Of a stretch of DNA of 64,000 nt, positions 45,608-57,029 are shown one piece after another. The stretch is from Pyrus communis (Eukaryota > Streptophyta > Magnoliopsida > Rosales > Rosaceae): contig NC_084816.1 in NCBI RefSeq assembly GCF_963583255.1, positions 6,522,600-6,586,599 on the forward strand, read 5' to 3'. The stretch's first letter is position 1. Each line of letters starts with the position of its first letter. The translations under genes were made by a program, and so were the position numbers. The notes under the pieces are model-generated. The model worked only from the letters and a program-made list of their open reading frames with translations, had not been told where the DNA came from and searched no databases.

Positions 45608-45728
45608 ATGTGTGTGTATACACACACACACACACACACACACATAAATACATTCGAAAGTATGTCATACTACTAAAAGTTCAATATACATATAATTTGC
45701 CTATATGTATATAGTACTACTATACCTT

Positions 45729-45773
<45 letters not shown>
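45608..45773. repeat. Microsatellites: TG/AC palindrome and long TA run
   Basis: TGTGTGTATACACACACA forms a perfect inverted repeat (about 45609-45631) that continues as an AC run to 45644; a TA run of about 42 bases follows at 45732-45773. Confidence 0.9.
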
Positions 45774-45776
<3 letters not shown>

Positions 45777-46664
45777 TAGTATGAACATATATGTTAAAAA
45801 ATTATTATATGTAATCAATTTACCTATTTGTAAATTTATGATTAGCAAATAATAGATTTTGTAGGTAAATTAGTATTAAATAAAATAATATTGCTTTATT
45901 ATGTAGGTAAATTATTTTGCATGTATTTTACATATATTGGGTTTGTTTATTATGCAAGTAAATTATTTTTCATGTATTTTAAATAGATAGGGTAAATTAT
46001 ATTGAGCAATCTAACATTTTAATAGTAGGTGCACTATTTGAATCAAATAACATTTTTTTAGGTAAATTATTTTGCATGAAATTTTACGTATATTAGTCTT
46101 TTTATTTTTTATATATGTGTGTGAAATAATTTACCTACATTAACATGTAAAGTATAATTTTAGTGACTTAATTAAGCATGTCAATATATTAGACATGTTT
46201 TATTGTTATTATATATTAGGCAATGAATTTATAACAAATGTCTTTTTAGTAAAATTATTAATTCTCCTTTATAATTTGCATGACATTAATTGTGTACATC
46301 AAAAATTCATATAGGGGTATTTTAGGCATCTAGAAAATTTTAAATGTGTTAAGCCAAACATAATTAATGAATTTGTTGATGTTGAATCTAGTAAATGAGT
46401 TTTATTCAAGTAAAAAACTTATGTCCAGTTTTATGCAAATAAAATTAAGTTTTAGGTGCTAAATTATATTTTCCTATCTGCATTTAGAAGCTGCTCACAC
46501 TGGATAATAATATTGTATGAAATGGTCTTTCGAGCTTTCCCCAGAAACCCGCAGATATCAGAAAAATTCAAACTTTCAACACAGCCAAAAAAAGAAAGAA
46601 AGAAAAAAAAAAAAAAAAAGAAACCATGTCTTTGTGCTGAAATTCATCATATAATTGGGTTTCT
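45774..46664. other. Intergenic, very AT-rich with degenerate short repeats
   Basis: The phrase GTAAATTATTTTGCATG or variants recurs (about 45907, 45957, 46061), giving a loose repeat of 50-100 bases. An A-run lies near 46600. No gene. Confidence 0.5.
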
Positions 46665-47048
46665 CTACACCAATTCATGATCAACCTCTCTGCGTCTCTC
46701 ACCCTCCCACAAGCCCAAGGACCGCACGACCAAAACCGACCCCGCCACGATCAAGGCGGCAAACACCGTGGGCACGAAGAAATCCAAGCTCGACCGCTGA
46801 ATCATGTGAGCCGGGAAGCACATTGACTCTCTCGGATAATCCAAGGGTATCCTAACAAACCCCTCGCCGGTGCAAGACTTGGTTAAGGGAGAGAAGGGTG
46901 ATATCGCCGTGAGGAACGCCATCTCAGGAGAGAAAGACGCCACTGCCACTGTCACTGACAAAAGAAGCGTCCAGGTAGTCATGTAGAGAAACACCGGCCA
47001 CCTGGACGCGGCAGCTCGGAGGATGGAGTGGAAGAACGAGAGAGACAT
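46665..47048 (-). CDS. Small plant membrane protein, two predicted helices, function unknown
   Basis: A single-exon frame of 127 residues: start MSLSFFHSILRAAASRWPVF at 47048, stop at 46665. Residues about 18-40 (VFLYMTTWTLLLSVTVAVAS) and 88-108 (FFVPTVFAALIVAGSVLVVR) are strong membrane helices; the loop between them holds two cysteines (SCTGEG, SMCFPA). I remember plant proteins with this layout (MSLSF..LRAAASRWP, SFSPEMAF, SxxxFxVPxVFAA..VVRxLGLWE) but none with a known role. Sequence is intact and its base composition is richer in GC than its flanks, supporting a real gene. Location probably endomembrane or plasma membrane. Confidence 0.75.
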   Translation of the reverse strand: MSLSFFHSILRAAASRWPVFLYMTTWTLLLSVTVAVASFSPEMAFLTAISPFSPLTKSCTGEGFVRIPLDYPRESMCFPAHMIQRSSLDFFVPTVFAALIVAGSVLVVRSLGLWEGERRREVDHELV

Positions 47049-47144
47049 TTCACAGAGTTGTGGAAGAAGATGGCTTTAGGGTGTTAGGTTGTTGACAACA
47101 TTTATGGGAGCAATAAAAGGGGGTGGAAGCACGTTGTATGTTGA

Positions 47145-47215
47145 ACTATTTGTCCAAGTTTTTGGTATTACGACTAAATTGTCCAAGTTTTTGGTATTAC
47201 GACTAAATTCCTTTC
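47145..47215. repeat. Short tandem repeat (about 31 bp x 2)
   Basis: TTGTCCAAGTTTTTGGTATT and ACGACTAAA occur twice in direct succession. Confidence 0.8.
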
Positions 47216-47296
47216 TCTAAAAGGGGGCCACGATTTTCTTCTGTGAATGTATGGGGGCGAATAGGAACACGCCACGTCAATTTACCCCAACGTGAT

Positions 47297-47698
47297 TTAG
47301 GTACTGGGAAATGCTTGAAACTTCATAGCGGTTATTAAGTACGAGTTGTACAGCTGCGGATTACCCAAACTCACCATTCTTAGCTCCTTCACAATGTTCA
47401 TGATCTCTCCCTCTATTTTCTCAGTTGGAACAAATCTGCAGATGCCTGCCAACGCCAAACTTTCTACCAAGTTCGAATCAGAGAGGAGTTTTGTACAAAC
47501 CTTATTGATTCCACCAAGCATTTTGTTCAACAAGTCCTGCATGATTGCAGCATTATTGATTCCACCAAGCGTTTGAGTGTCAAATTCCAAATCAACAAGA
47601 ACAAATAACCCATCATTGAAGTTTGTCTCAACTTTGTTCCTGTAAAGCGGGGGACTGTGGACCTCTCGTGTTTCTTTGGTGAGACCAAACTGCACCAT
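47297..47698 (-). pseudogene. Unrecognised open frame, possible gene remnant
   Basis: 133 codons without a recognised domain: leucine-rich with NNAAIMQDLLNKMLGGINK and EKIEGEIMNIVKELRMV. The amino-acid make-up looks protein-like (helical, few low-complexity runs) and codon use is plausible, but there is no obvious start context, no neighbouring exon I could join, and no family I recognise. It could be an exon or a fragment of a once larger gene, or chance. Confidence 0.3.
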
Positions 47699-47844
47699 TT
47701 GTTTTAATGAGGACCTTCCTGATAGTCCTTCAACAGAAAAGCAGGTTTACCCAAGTTAAATGATCTGAAGATAATTCCCTGAACCGGTTTTACGTTAGTA
47801 ACGAGCAACAAAGTTAGGATATATCAAGCAAATGGGCAAATGGT

Positions 47845-48080
47845 TATAGCAGCAAATATATATAGCAATGAGCAGATAAATGTAGAGGCGCAAGTGCGAT
47901 TTGCTTAAAGGCGAATGATTAAACAGATAAACTGGAAATTAACGAAAATAAGGTTTAGGTTTTGCTGCAGCAAATATATATAGCAATGAGCAGATAAATG
48001 TAGAGGCGCAAGTGCGATTAGCTTAAAGCTGAACAATTAAACAGATAAACTGGAAATTAACGAAAATAAGGTTTTGCTGG
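47845..48080. repeat. Tandem duplication, about 118 bp unit
   Basis: GCAGCAAATATATATAGCAA, GGCGCAAGTGCGAT and AAACAGATAAACTGGAAATT occur in two consecutive, almost identical units (about 47850 and 47967). Confidence 0.85.
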
Positions 48081-49344
48081 TAAGGATCGCTCAGGCTCAG
48101 CTACTGTATGAAATATGGGAAATAGAGTAAAAGAGCAGTCAATAGCAGCCAAGTTCTCTTCCTGTATTTGCCCTGAGGGCCATTGACACCGTTATTTCAA
48201 GAAAGCTTCCCAATACTGAGGAAGCGACCACTTATGCCTTGCCTTGGAGCAGTCTTTTACTTTCAGGCCTCAACCAAAAGGCAAATGAGAAGGAGCAACA
48301 AACCATAAACCAAACTAGTATCAGAGATAGAATAAAACTAGTATCATTGCTTATATACATCACAACTCCAACTCTAAATTACACAGCATGTGGTAAAATA
48401 GTATACTCACCAATGATGCTTCTCAAAACTAGTATCAGAGCAAATCTCCGATGGTTTCCAGTTCATGTCACAGCGGAAAATAAACACCACAAGATGATGC
48501 AGCATATAGAGGCCAGGCCAGGGCCAAACCCAACACTTTATTATGTCTACAGACAAGGATAAAACTACTTTTGCAGCATACATGGTACAAACACCACCTC
48601 AGGCATGGATCCAAATTCATGATTTGGAACACACCTAACCACATGCAACCTACAAAATTTAGATGGATGCATATTCCTACTTCACAACAATGCTGATGAG
48701 TGCAAACTCTTCACATTCGGCAGAGATTCACCCAATTATGTGTATTATGGAAAATGCTTCTGAATTAAAGCACAATTCACAGGAAGGCTGGATACCAACA
48801 TATCCTGCTAATCCACTTTTTGCAAAAGCACTTACCAATCCGATAACGTACTTCTTCTCCCATACGAAAAGTGATGAACAAAAATGAACTCGTTTAACAG
48901 AACAGATAAAAGCAAGGAAAATGTTAATCGAATCATTAATACTTACATAATCAAAAGCATTAAAACCCTAACATACAAGATAGAAGAACAAAATGGTTTG
49001 AGGGAATCATGGAACAAAAAAATGGGCCACACATATTGCAACATAATTTTGGGCAAATTTGAGCATTTTTTTTCCCAACTTAATCAAATCATTAATAATA
49101 GAAATACCAACTTAAATCAGAAATTGAAGAAAATAATCAAATGGGTAACACTAACAGAGGAAATGGATCAATTAGGTAAATCATACTTTCATTTAGAATT
49201 TAAACCGCAATAGCACAAGATCAGTACTTAATACTTACATAATCAAAAGCATTAAAACCCATAAACCCCTAACCCTAACCCTAATTCCTTCACAACCAAT
49301 CTCAAACCCAAATCCACAGAATTAAACCCATTAACCCTAACTCT
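48081..49344. other. Intergenic, H2B 3' flank
   Basis: No gene recognised. A phrase of about 30 bases (ATACTTACATAATCAAAAGC) occurs at 48938 and 49230. A cluster of telomere-like CCCTAA repeats is at 49266-49288, inside or just beyond the H2B 3' UTR. Confidence 0.5.
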
Positions 49345-49791
49345 TCAAGAGCTAGTAAACTTAGTCACCGCCTTAGTCCCCTCAGACACCGCATGCTTAG
49401 CGAGCTCACCAGGCAACACCAATCTCACGGCCGTCTGGATCTCCCGGGAAGTAATCGTCGGCTTCTTGTTGTACCTCGCGAGCCTGGACGACTCCTGGGC
49501 GAGCTTTTCGAATATGTCGTTGATGAAGCTGTTCATGATTCCCATGGCCTTGCTGGAGATCCCGATGTCAGGGTGGACTTGCTTAAGCACCTTGAAGATG
49601 TAGATCTTGTAGGTCTCCACGCTCTTCTTCGATCTCTTCTTCTTCTTGTCTCCGGCGGCGGCTCCGGCCTCCTTCGGCAGCTTCTTCCCGGCCTTGGGCT
49701 TCTTCTCGGCGGGTGCTTTCTCCGCCACGGCGGACTTTTTCTCCTCCGCGGGCTTCTTCTCGGCCGGCTTCTTCTCAGCCTTAGGCGCCAT
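49345..49791 (-). CDS. Histone H2B
   Basis: Intronless, 148 residues from [20 protein letters not shown] (ATG at 49791) to [10 protein letters not shown]. The long Lys/Ala/Pro/Glu tail is plant-type; the histone fold ([40 protein letters not shown]) and the C-terminal helix ([20 protein letters not shown], with the ubiquitinated Lys in AVTKF) are intact. The start [10 protein letters not shown] is chosen over an upstream in-frame ATG at 49881 because all plant H2B proteins start there. Strong G/C at third positions. Core nucleosome component; promoter elements described separately. Confidence 0.98.
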   Translation of the reverse strand: MAPKAEKKPAEKKPAEEKKSAVAEKAPAEKKPKAGKKLPKEAGAAAGDKKKKRSKKSVETYKIYIFKVLKQVHPDIGISSKAMGIMNSFINDIFEKLAQESSRLARYNKKPTITSREIQTAVRLVLPGELAKHAVSEGTKAVTKFTSS

Positions 49792-49901
49792 CGGAAATCT
49801 TCTTGATTTTTCTTTCTCGGAAACCAAACGGAAACTTTGAGAAGACGAAATTGCGAGGACTTGGAATTTGTGGGATGACAAATGATGTGGGTTTGGTCTG
49901 G

Positions 49902-49949
49902 TATTTAAATACGTCGCTGATAAGGGGCAGACGCGGATCGCTGACGTGG
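49902..49949 (-). promoter_or_regulatory. H2B promoter: TATA-like box and type I octamer+hexamer element
   Basis: On the gene strand, CCACGTCAGCGATCCGCG at 49949-49932 equals the plant histone type I element, in which the hexamer ACGTCA and the octamer GATCCGCG (CGCGGATC reversed) are fused; it drives S-phase, meristem expression. A TATA-like TATTTAAAT lies 22 bases further towards the gene at 49902-49910, about 110 bases before the ATG. Confidence 0.9.
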
Positions 49950-50335
49950 CGAAAAGTGCCCGTTGGATGCCGTGAAGTAAACTGGGAGATCGACGGCTCG
50001 AATTGAAGCGTAAAGGAGCGGTTTGCTTGTTAATTAGGCTGTATACGTGGTGAGTTATGATTAGTAATGGTCAAAGGGTGTGGATCGATGAGCTGCGCTA
50101 AATGGGCGATCGCACTGCTTATTTGGATAATGTTAATGGAACAAAATTTTTAAACCAAATGATGAATCACCAATAAAAAATAAATACGTTAATCGATAAT
50201 TAAGTTAATAATTTAATTATCAACAACCATTGTATTTAGTTTATAAAATGATTTAACATTTTCGTCTCTCCAGCATTGCCCCTTTTTATTTTATCTTTCT
50301 TGACAACGAAATTTTCATTTTGAAAGTTGAAATTT

Positions 50336-50512
50336 AGAGCATTTCCAATGGTATAGACCATGAGTAACATGGTATTTTACTTACTCGACTCATGAAAAAT
50401 GTTTCATAAATTCCATAGATGAGCAAAAATTGTACTTTCATTATTTTTTGCATACGTAACTCATCAAAACGAGTTTACTTACTCAATTGTCTATATCATT
50501 CGAGATTCTCTT
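50336..50512. mobile_element. Probable MITE, imperfect inverted ends
   Basis: Left end AGAGCATTTCCAATGGTATAGAC pairs with the right end (reverse complement AGAGAATCTCGAATGATATAGAC). No clear target duplication. GAGCATTTCCAA is a common start of plant MITEs. Confidence 0.55.
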
Positions 50513-51480
50513 ACAAGGATGCTCCACGGCTTATAGAACCACATGAATGAGTATTTTTTGGAAGAGAAATTTCATATTATTTATGGAATAAATGATTTGT
50601 GTATTATTGTATTCCTTTTAGTTTAGGAATTAACAGTATTCCCTTATGTGTATTCGAGCTTTTGTATTTGACTCCTATGATATCGTTTTTGTATTCTTTT
50701 TATTTTTTTTATTTTGCATTTTTTTGACACAGAATATCGTTTTTGTATTAAAACAATTGTTTATATTTTTTTTATAGGATTAAGTACTTAAACCCAATTT
50801 TTTAGTGTTATTTCAAATTGATCTTAATCTTTTTTATCATTCCAAATAAGTATTAAACTTATTAAAAATGTCACATCCATTAAGCCCTAATTAAAATATG
50901 TTAAACTTAATAGGGGTTACTTTGTCTCCAAAATCAATAAAGGTCATGAAAAGTATAGCTTATACCAACTAACAGTCATCACCACCTCCATCATGCTTTT
51001 ACCTCCAATCCCAACACAAAACCACCAACTCCACCCTACAATTCAGGCTGCCAATATAGAGAAGAAGGTCATGGAGGTTGCTGAAATAGTATGGACTATC
51101 ATGTTGCGACCATCACCATCTTCACGCCCTACAAAAAAGAACTAAAAGCTTTACAAGCCAAGGTTCGACACATGAGGAAAAACATGAGCAGAAACAAACT
51201 CCATGAAGCCCTATCACTGTTCAATCTATTTATTTTCATATTCGCCTCACCATGAAGTTTTAACAACAATGCCCAAAGTCAAAAGAAAACCTGTTGGATG
51301 TGAGTAGTCATTTTGGCACGTGGCAAATGGCACACGTGACATTCTGGCATCTGTAAGAATTTGGAACATTTTTATACATTTTTGTTAGTTTCACTTTTGT
51401 TTCTCTTACCATAACAACAAACTATCATATTCATGTTATTCAAAATATATTTTTCCGTGCAAAATCTAAACGTACAGTAT
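50513..51480. other. Intergenic, no gene recognised
   Basis: AT-rich with T-runs near 50700-50720 and 50760. No protein similarity seen. Confidence 0.4.
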
Positions 51481-51499
51481 ACTGATCAGGGGTTTTTGC

Positions 51500-51745
51500 A
51501 AAGTGGGCCAGTTTCAGGAAGCTTCATAGCTCCTCGTTGAAATGACAGTCAATGGTATTCACCCAGATTGTATCACGTATTCAACATTTATCTCTGAGTG
51601 TGTAGGAGGGGCAATTTGCTAGAAGCAATCAAGCTGTGGGATGTTATGCTAGATAGAGTTGCGTGATGCCATGATGAGAAGAGGGTTGAAGCCAAATCAA
51701 GTTACATATAACACACTCATCCATGGGACTTGCCTTAATAGTTAG
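51500..51745 (+). pseudogene. Pentatricopeptide repeat (PPR) gene fragment
   Basis: Conceptual translation in shifting frames gives NGIHPDCITYSTFISE, then GNLLEAIKLWDVMLDR, then AMMRRGLKPNQVTYNTLIHG. These are consecutive 35-residue PPR motifs (xPDxxTYxxLI, EAxxLxxxM, GLKPxxVTYNTLI). At least one frame change near 51605 and stops break it. PPR proteins bind organelle RNA; this piece is a dead fragment of one or two repeats with no full gene nearby. Confidence 0.72.
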
Positions 51746-52688
51746 GTTCTGTCCATCAAAAACGCGAACTAAGCCCGTATGTAAATTATTGTTGTCATGT
51801 TTTACGTACATTTAAATCTCTAACAAGATTTACCAGGAATTGTAGTTGCATCTATTTGATTTGGCCGCACTCGATGTTTGTGTCACATAGATGATCTACG
51901 ATCCCTTAGATGCGGCTTTTTGTAGAAATGATGCGGTTTTTTGTAGAAATTATGTTGCGTAGGTAGTTAAGAGAAGGTGAACTGAGTCTAAATAAGATGC
52001 ACTTGCACGTATTTTTCCTTATGTCCGGCAACTTTATAACGTTTTTTTTTTCCTGGTACAACGGCGACTAGCCTAAGAACAGGAACAAACAACTACCCGG
52101 GAATAGCCCTGGCCAAACTCAAGGGCATGAGAAGCCACCCGCGAGTTTATAATCTACAATGTATGAGCTCATCATCTGTATGAACCCAACATGCAGGTGG
52201 ATCTCTCCATAAACAGTGAATGAGTCACAGGTTTTCAGAATATAACCGGCGGCTATGTGCCCAGAGAGCAAGTCATACGTATTAATCCAGCGTCTGAATG
52301 ACAAGAAACAAAATGGTAAGACAGGCACACAAAAAGAATGACAAAATTACTGATTTCGGAACCAAAAATGACAGCATAACAACTCTTTTCCGCATTCTTA
52401 AAAAGAGTACGACGCGTTGAAGTTTAACAGAACAAACCCAGTTTTTCTTCCTTCAGGGGATGATACAACTTAGCTTCTAGATGTAACCATACGGGCACAC
52501 ATTGCATAAGTTCCTTCACCTCGTCTATAACTGAGTCCTGCGGACTCGTTCAAAATGAAGAAAGACTGTAAGGTAAATTCAAACCGAGAATTATAATCTA
52601 GTCAAGTTCACAACCCCACAAACTATGAACATTTCACATAAAAGTAAAGCAGAGCTTGAGAAAAACGGGCATAACAAGACCAAGCTTC
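51746..52688. other. Intergenic / ADF 3' flank
   Basis: No gene recognised. The part next to 52688 is presumably the ADF 3' UTR. Confidence 0.45.
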
Positions 52689-54924
52689 TTAGTTTGCACG
52701 ACTTTTGATAACATCGAGACCTATCTCAGTCGGATCAGTAGCCTGCAGCTCGACTTGTATGCCGTCCAATTCTCTCTTGAACCTGTCCTTGGAGCTTGCA
52801 TAAATCATCTTGTTTCTCACCCTTGCTGTGTCGGGAGACCTATGAATATGGTAAAGAACATAAGCAAAAATGACGGGGAAAAAAGAGAGACGCGTTTTTA
52901 GGTTAGAATAGTACCATCCGACAAAGAAAATCCTGCTTTTCTGACAATTCTCTACAGTCACAAAGTCAAAATCATAGACAGCATATCTGCATTCATTATC
53001 AGGAAGGTTTGCAGTAAAGTCTTCGTAGCTTTCAGCTGGCTGACCGAGTTTCTCCACAATCACCTCATTTTTCTTCTCGTCAATCTTGAACACTATGAAG
53101 CGATATGTTCTCTTAGCCTTCAATTCCAGAAACTTCAGCTTGCAGTCATCATTCACAGCAAATCCGGACGCTGCGTTAGCCTGATCATATGATGAAACAG
53201 AAGATACATGTTATTCTTATGCAACTTATTTCCACAAAACCAACACACACTGGTTTTGAAACAATAAACATGTATTCACTCTCCTACTCAGCCAAAAAAA
53301 ATAAAGCTCAGAAATTCTCAAGATAACAATTAATAATATCTACAATGTTGTGCCAAAGTTATCAAACAACGGAATCAGATATTAAAATGCCACAGTGCCT
53401 CTCCTTGAATCTAAGGGCCCGTTTAATAACCAATTTTAGTTCTACAGATAGATAGAGAAGTATGCGGGAGAAAGGAGGATCGAGGGTCAACGTGGGATAG
53501 TGGAACAAATGTGAAGGGATGTGTATGTAATGGCACACAATGGAAACTGAAAACAATTTCGAAGTTGTTTTCGCTGTCAAGTTTTGTTTTCATAAAATCT
53601 CCTTCTTTTCTCCCCCTCCCATCACCCCTCCCACCACCTTCCTTCATCCTTCACATTCCTCATTTCTCCTGTATAGTCTCCCTCTACCTTACCACAAAAA
53701 ATGAAAACTAAAAACTAAAAACTAAATGGTTATCGAACGGGCGACAAAGGTTGCAAGTTTTCCGGTCACAAAAGGAAGACAACTTGGATGCAATGATCAT
53801 TATAAAACATCCGATGGAGATCCTAAGAGACTATTCTAGAGATTTTCCGATCCTTGAGGTTTGGTCAGGCGATTAAAAAAGGCGGACTGATTTTGAAAAG
53901 AATTTCAAAGTCTGAAACCTCCTTCCCTCCCATCCTTCCTCCTCTTTTTTCTCTCCCTCTTTCTCTCCCATTCTAGATGTTCTGTCTCACCCAATTTCTT
54001 AAAAAGTACTGCGTAATGATACAGGATTCAACTTGAATCTTTCAATTTAAGCCTGTACTATGCAGGTTGGTTAGAGATTAGATATCTAAACTAAACAGGA
54101 ATCAACCAGCAACCTGAAACCGAGAAACCAAGAACGTGCCAGTTTTAGCATAACAAATGAACAAAAAAGGAATAAGACTACTAGAGGTACTTTTCTTCTT
54201 TACTTTAGCTTCAATCGTAGACTACAGTCTCCTTTCTGATGCGTCCAAGATTAAGATCAAATACAATTCAGCATCGCAACATCCGTAAGGAATCAAATTG
54301 GACCGCTCCAATTAGTTCTGATCAGTGATCAGCTGGTTGACAATATTCCAATACCGAGCACTTGAATCCCAACTCTCGATCAATTAACAGCTTTCTAATC
54401 AGATTTAAATCTCGATGCATCTAAATATTGACACCCACATCAATTGTTAGACTAATGGAATCGGTGCAACGCAACTTGGTTCAAATTTCACAATCAACAT
54501 GACAGCATTGCCAGTTTGCCACCAACACCAACACAATCAGATTACCAAAATACCAAACATAAAAGAACCCACAAACCCACCACAAAGAACCAAAAATAAA
54601 AATAACCAAAACTCAACAAACGAAGAATATATGTGAATGTGATCAAAATTATTTTATGAACCAAAAATCAAAAGAAAATTTTAAAACTTTAAGCAAATAT
54701 CTTCAGCTACTGTAAATTAAAATGATACAAAAACCCAAATTCAGATCCACAACAAATTACAATCGATTGAAACAAGTGCATCCAAAACCCATCACAGATG
54801 ATAACCCAGAGAACAAAGATCATAACCCAAAACACATTAAACATTAAAAAAAAAGACAAAAATAAATAAATAAAAACAAAAACAATGGGCAGGGAAAGAG
54901 AAGCAGGAGAGAGATGCTGACCAT
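52689..54924 (-). CDS. ADF: Actin-depolymerising factor (ADF/cofilin)
   Basis: Three exons on the minus strand: 54924-54922 (only ATG), 53180-52915, 52839-52689, total 139 residues, the standard plant ADF length. The first intron directly after the ATG (ATG|GT) is a feature of plant ADF genes, and the protein starts [24 protein letters not shown] homology: [20 protein letters not shown], the [20 protein letters not shown] actin-binding core, and the long helix [20 protein letters not shown] with the F-/G-actin contact [10 protein letters not shown]; it ends [15 protein letters not shown]. It severs and depolymerises actin filaments in the cytoplasm; Ser near the N-terminus (residue 6) is the usual regulatory phosphorylation site. 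Intron 1 is 1.74 kb and carries a MITE. Intact. Confidence 0.96.
53415..53742. mobile_element. MITE in ADF intron 1
   Basis: Left end GGGCCCGTTTAATAACCA, right end (reverse complement) GCCCGTTCGATAACCATTTA; GC-poor interior of about 290 bases with CT-rich blocks. This end type (GGGCCCGTTTGGTAACCA) belongs to a widespread plant MITE group. Target duplication not certain. Confidence 0.6.
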
Positions 54925-55099
54925 TGCTGTTGCAGAAAGTGAGCTGAGTTGCTCCGACTATGGCAGAAAATGGAGGACTGATTGCTCTCCGGTGTTTGGT
55001 GTGTGCTTTGGAGCTGGAGCGCTTTTGCTACGGAGTACGGAGACGGTGGTGGCTGAGGCTTCTCTTTCATCCGCCTCCCACTTCCTCTCTAAATAGTAA

Positions 55100-55623
55100 A
55101 TATCATCATGGAGGGCATGTCATGCGTGACAACGGGGAAAAGAAAAAGTAGGTCTGTCCTATCGTGGCTTGACGCGTGTGGGGAAGGGTTGCGAAAAGAC
55201 TGATAGGCCCTTGGTTTATGCGGAGGGTCTTCCGACTCGCCATCCAGTTGGCAATTCTAGGGGCTTTTTTATTGCCGTACTGAAAGCGAAGTTTATTGAA
55301 TACGTGTAATGTTATATCGATTAAAATTTTAAATTAAATTGTGTAGTGATTGTTGATGGTTTGATTATTAATTAAGAATCGATTAATGTGCTTATTTTTA
55401 GTGACCGATAAATTGGTTTAAAATTTCAGTCTCTTTAACATTATCGTAATTGAATAAATGAGACCGTAGAAAAGAATAAAAATAATTGATAATGTTTTTT
55501 ATTAGTACCTTACATGTGTGTTTGTTGCGCCGGACTATCTTAGACTAAACTAATTTTAGGGACTAAATTGGACTAACTTGGCTTAGACTAAGTAAGATAA
55601 AAATAGCAAAGCATTTGGTGCAG
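55100..55623. other. Intergenic, ADF promoter and flank of the LARD
   Basis: The ADF promoter lies at the left end (55100-55250). No gene in the rest. Confidence 0.5.
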
Positions 55624-55628
55624 TGTCA
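55624..55628. repeat. Left 5-bp target duplication of the LARD
   Basis: TGTCA, identical to 62940-62944. Confidence 0.9.
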
Positions 55629-56125
55629 TGTAAGTTGTGAGTGTCAAAAAACACGTGCTCACTGTTTCTTGACATACAACTAACTTGGTCAATCTGAGTT
55701 AATAGTTGAGAAAATTATGGAGCCTTATTTGGTTAGGTTTAGGAGTTCTCATGTAGTGCAATTAATCATGAAAACCTTAATTAGTTGACAAAGAATTTGT
55801 TATCATTTAGGACTATAATGAAATCCTAATTGATTTGGAATATCCCTTTAATCAGCGAATAGGCCGGATTAAAGAGATGAGCATCTATATATTAGGAGGT
55901 CCCTACACTCACATCCTGTCTCATGCTAAAAACCCTATTTGATAGCAATGACTCTCGGCTGCTTGAGTGTAGAAGACTCCTTTTAAAACCCTAGCAGTCA
56001 TGGCATCCTCTTCCTCTGCTTTGGAAGATAAGTTTATTTCCCCTAATTGTTTGTTTGGTTTATTGTAATTGTTAATGTTTTATCTGTGATCCTAGTAACT
56101 TGTTGTTTTTCAATTACCTCTTACA
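55629..56125 (+). repeat. LARD 5' LTR
   Basis: Has a TATA-like CATCTATATATTAGG near 55889 that also occurs in the 3' LTR. Contains ACCCTAGCAGTCATGGCATC, a possible vestige of a short leader frame. Confidence 0.9.
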
Positions 56126-56127
56126 TA

Positions 56128-56140
56128 TGGTATCAGAGCC
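56128..56140 (+). other. LARD primer-binding site
   Basis: TGGTATCAGAGCC, complementary to the 3' end of initiator tRNA-Met, two bases after the LTR. Confidence 0.85.
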
Positions 56141-57029
56141 TCTCAACTCGTCTAGGATTCAGAATTTCGATCACGGTTTGTTTTGAATATAATGGTAACG
56201 TTCTAATATCATGCCATCACTTTTTATCCTTTACAATGTGTAAAGCTTCTGCGAATAATATGATTCATTGATTTAATTGCTGATAATTCAATACGTGGAT
56301 TGATTATCATATTGGCTTTGCAAATAATTATTTATATGTTATTATTATTATTTTTAATCTGACCCATCTGCAGAAATTACTTCTAGTTGTATTATTTTTG
56401 TCTACATATAAGTATAATTAATACTAATTTTGCATTGGATTTAAAGTTCGAAGGCTTAACACATATGCATCTAAATAATTTGATTTAACTATTATTATTT
56501 TTTAACATGATTAATATCAAGATTGGCTTTGATCCGCTTGGATGACATTTGTGTTGCTCCTGGGCAGTGGTTAGGGTTCCTTGTTTTGAAATCCCATTTT
56601 AAATTTATAATTATTTTGCACACTTCTCTCTTCTAGCGCACCGTGTCAATGATCAGGTTTAAAATTTCGGTTGTTTTCGAAGGTTTTTCAATTGCATTTA
56701 ATTTCGTTTATTCCAGTCTGCTACATATTTTTGAGTTCATGTTTGCTACGTTTGTCCTTTGTGACTTTCATCTTCAAACATAAAATTCCAAAGTTGAGAC
56801 TCAAGTGCTTTTGGGAAATTTCTCAAATACACACACTAATGACTGGGCGTTTTTGGTTGCCCTTTTTGAATTATGTTCTTATCTCAAAGGGAGATTTTGA
56901 TACATTATGGACATGCTAAAGGTTATTTTATCATGCTATGTTAGTATGTGATTTTTATAATTAGAAGTTCTCACGTCATTTTGGCATGAAATGAAATTAT
57001 TGTAAAATTTAAAAAGGAGATTATGCTAC

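Noticed and set aside
49393..49840. Two long + strand frames (137 and 64 codons)
   Set aside because: Antisense shadows of the GC-rich, codon-biased H2B gene.
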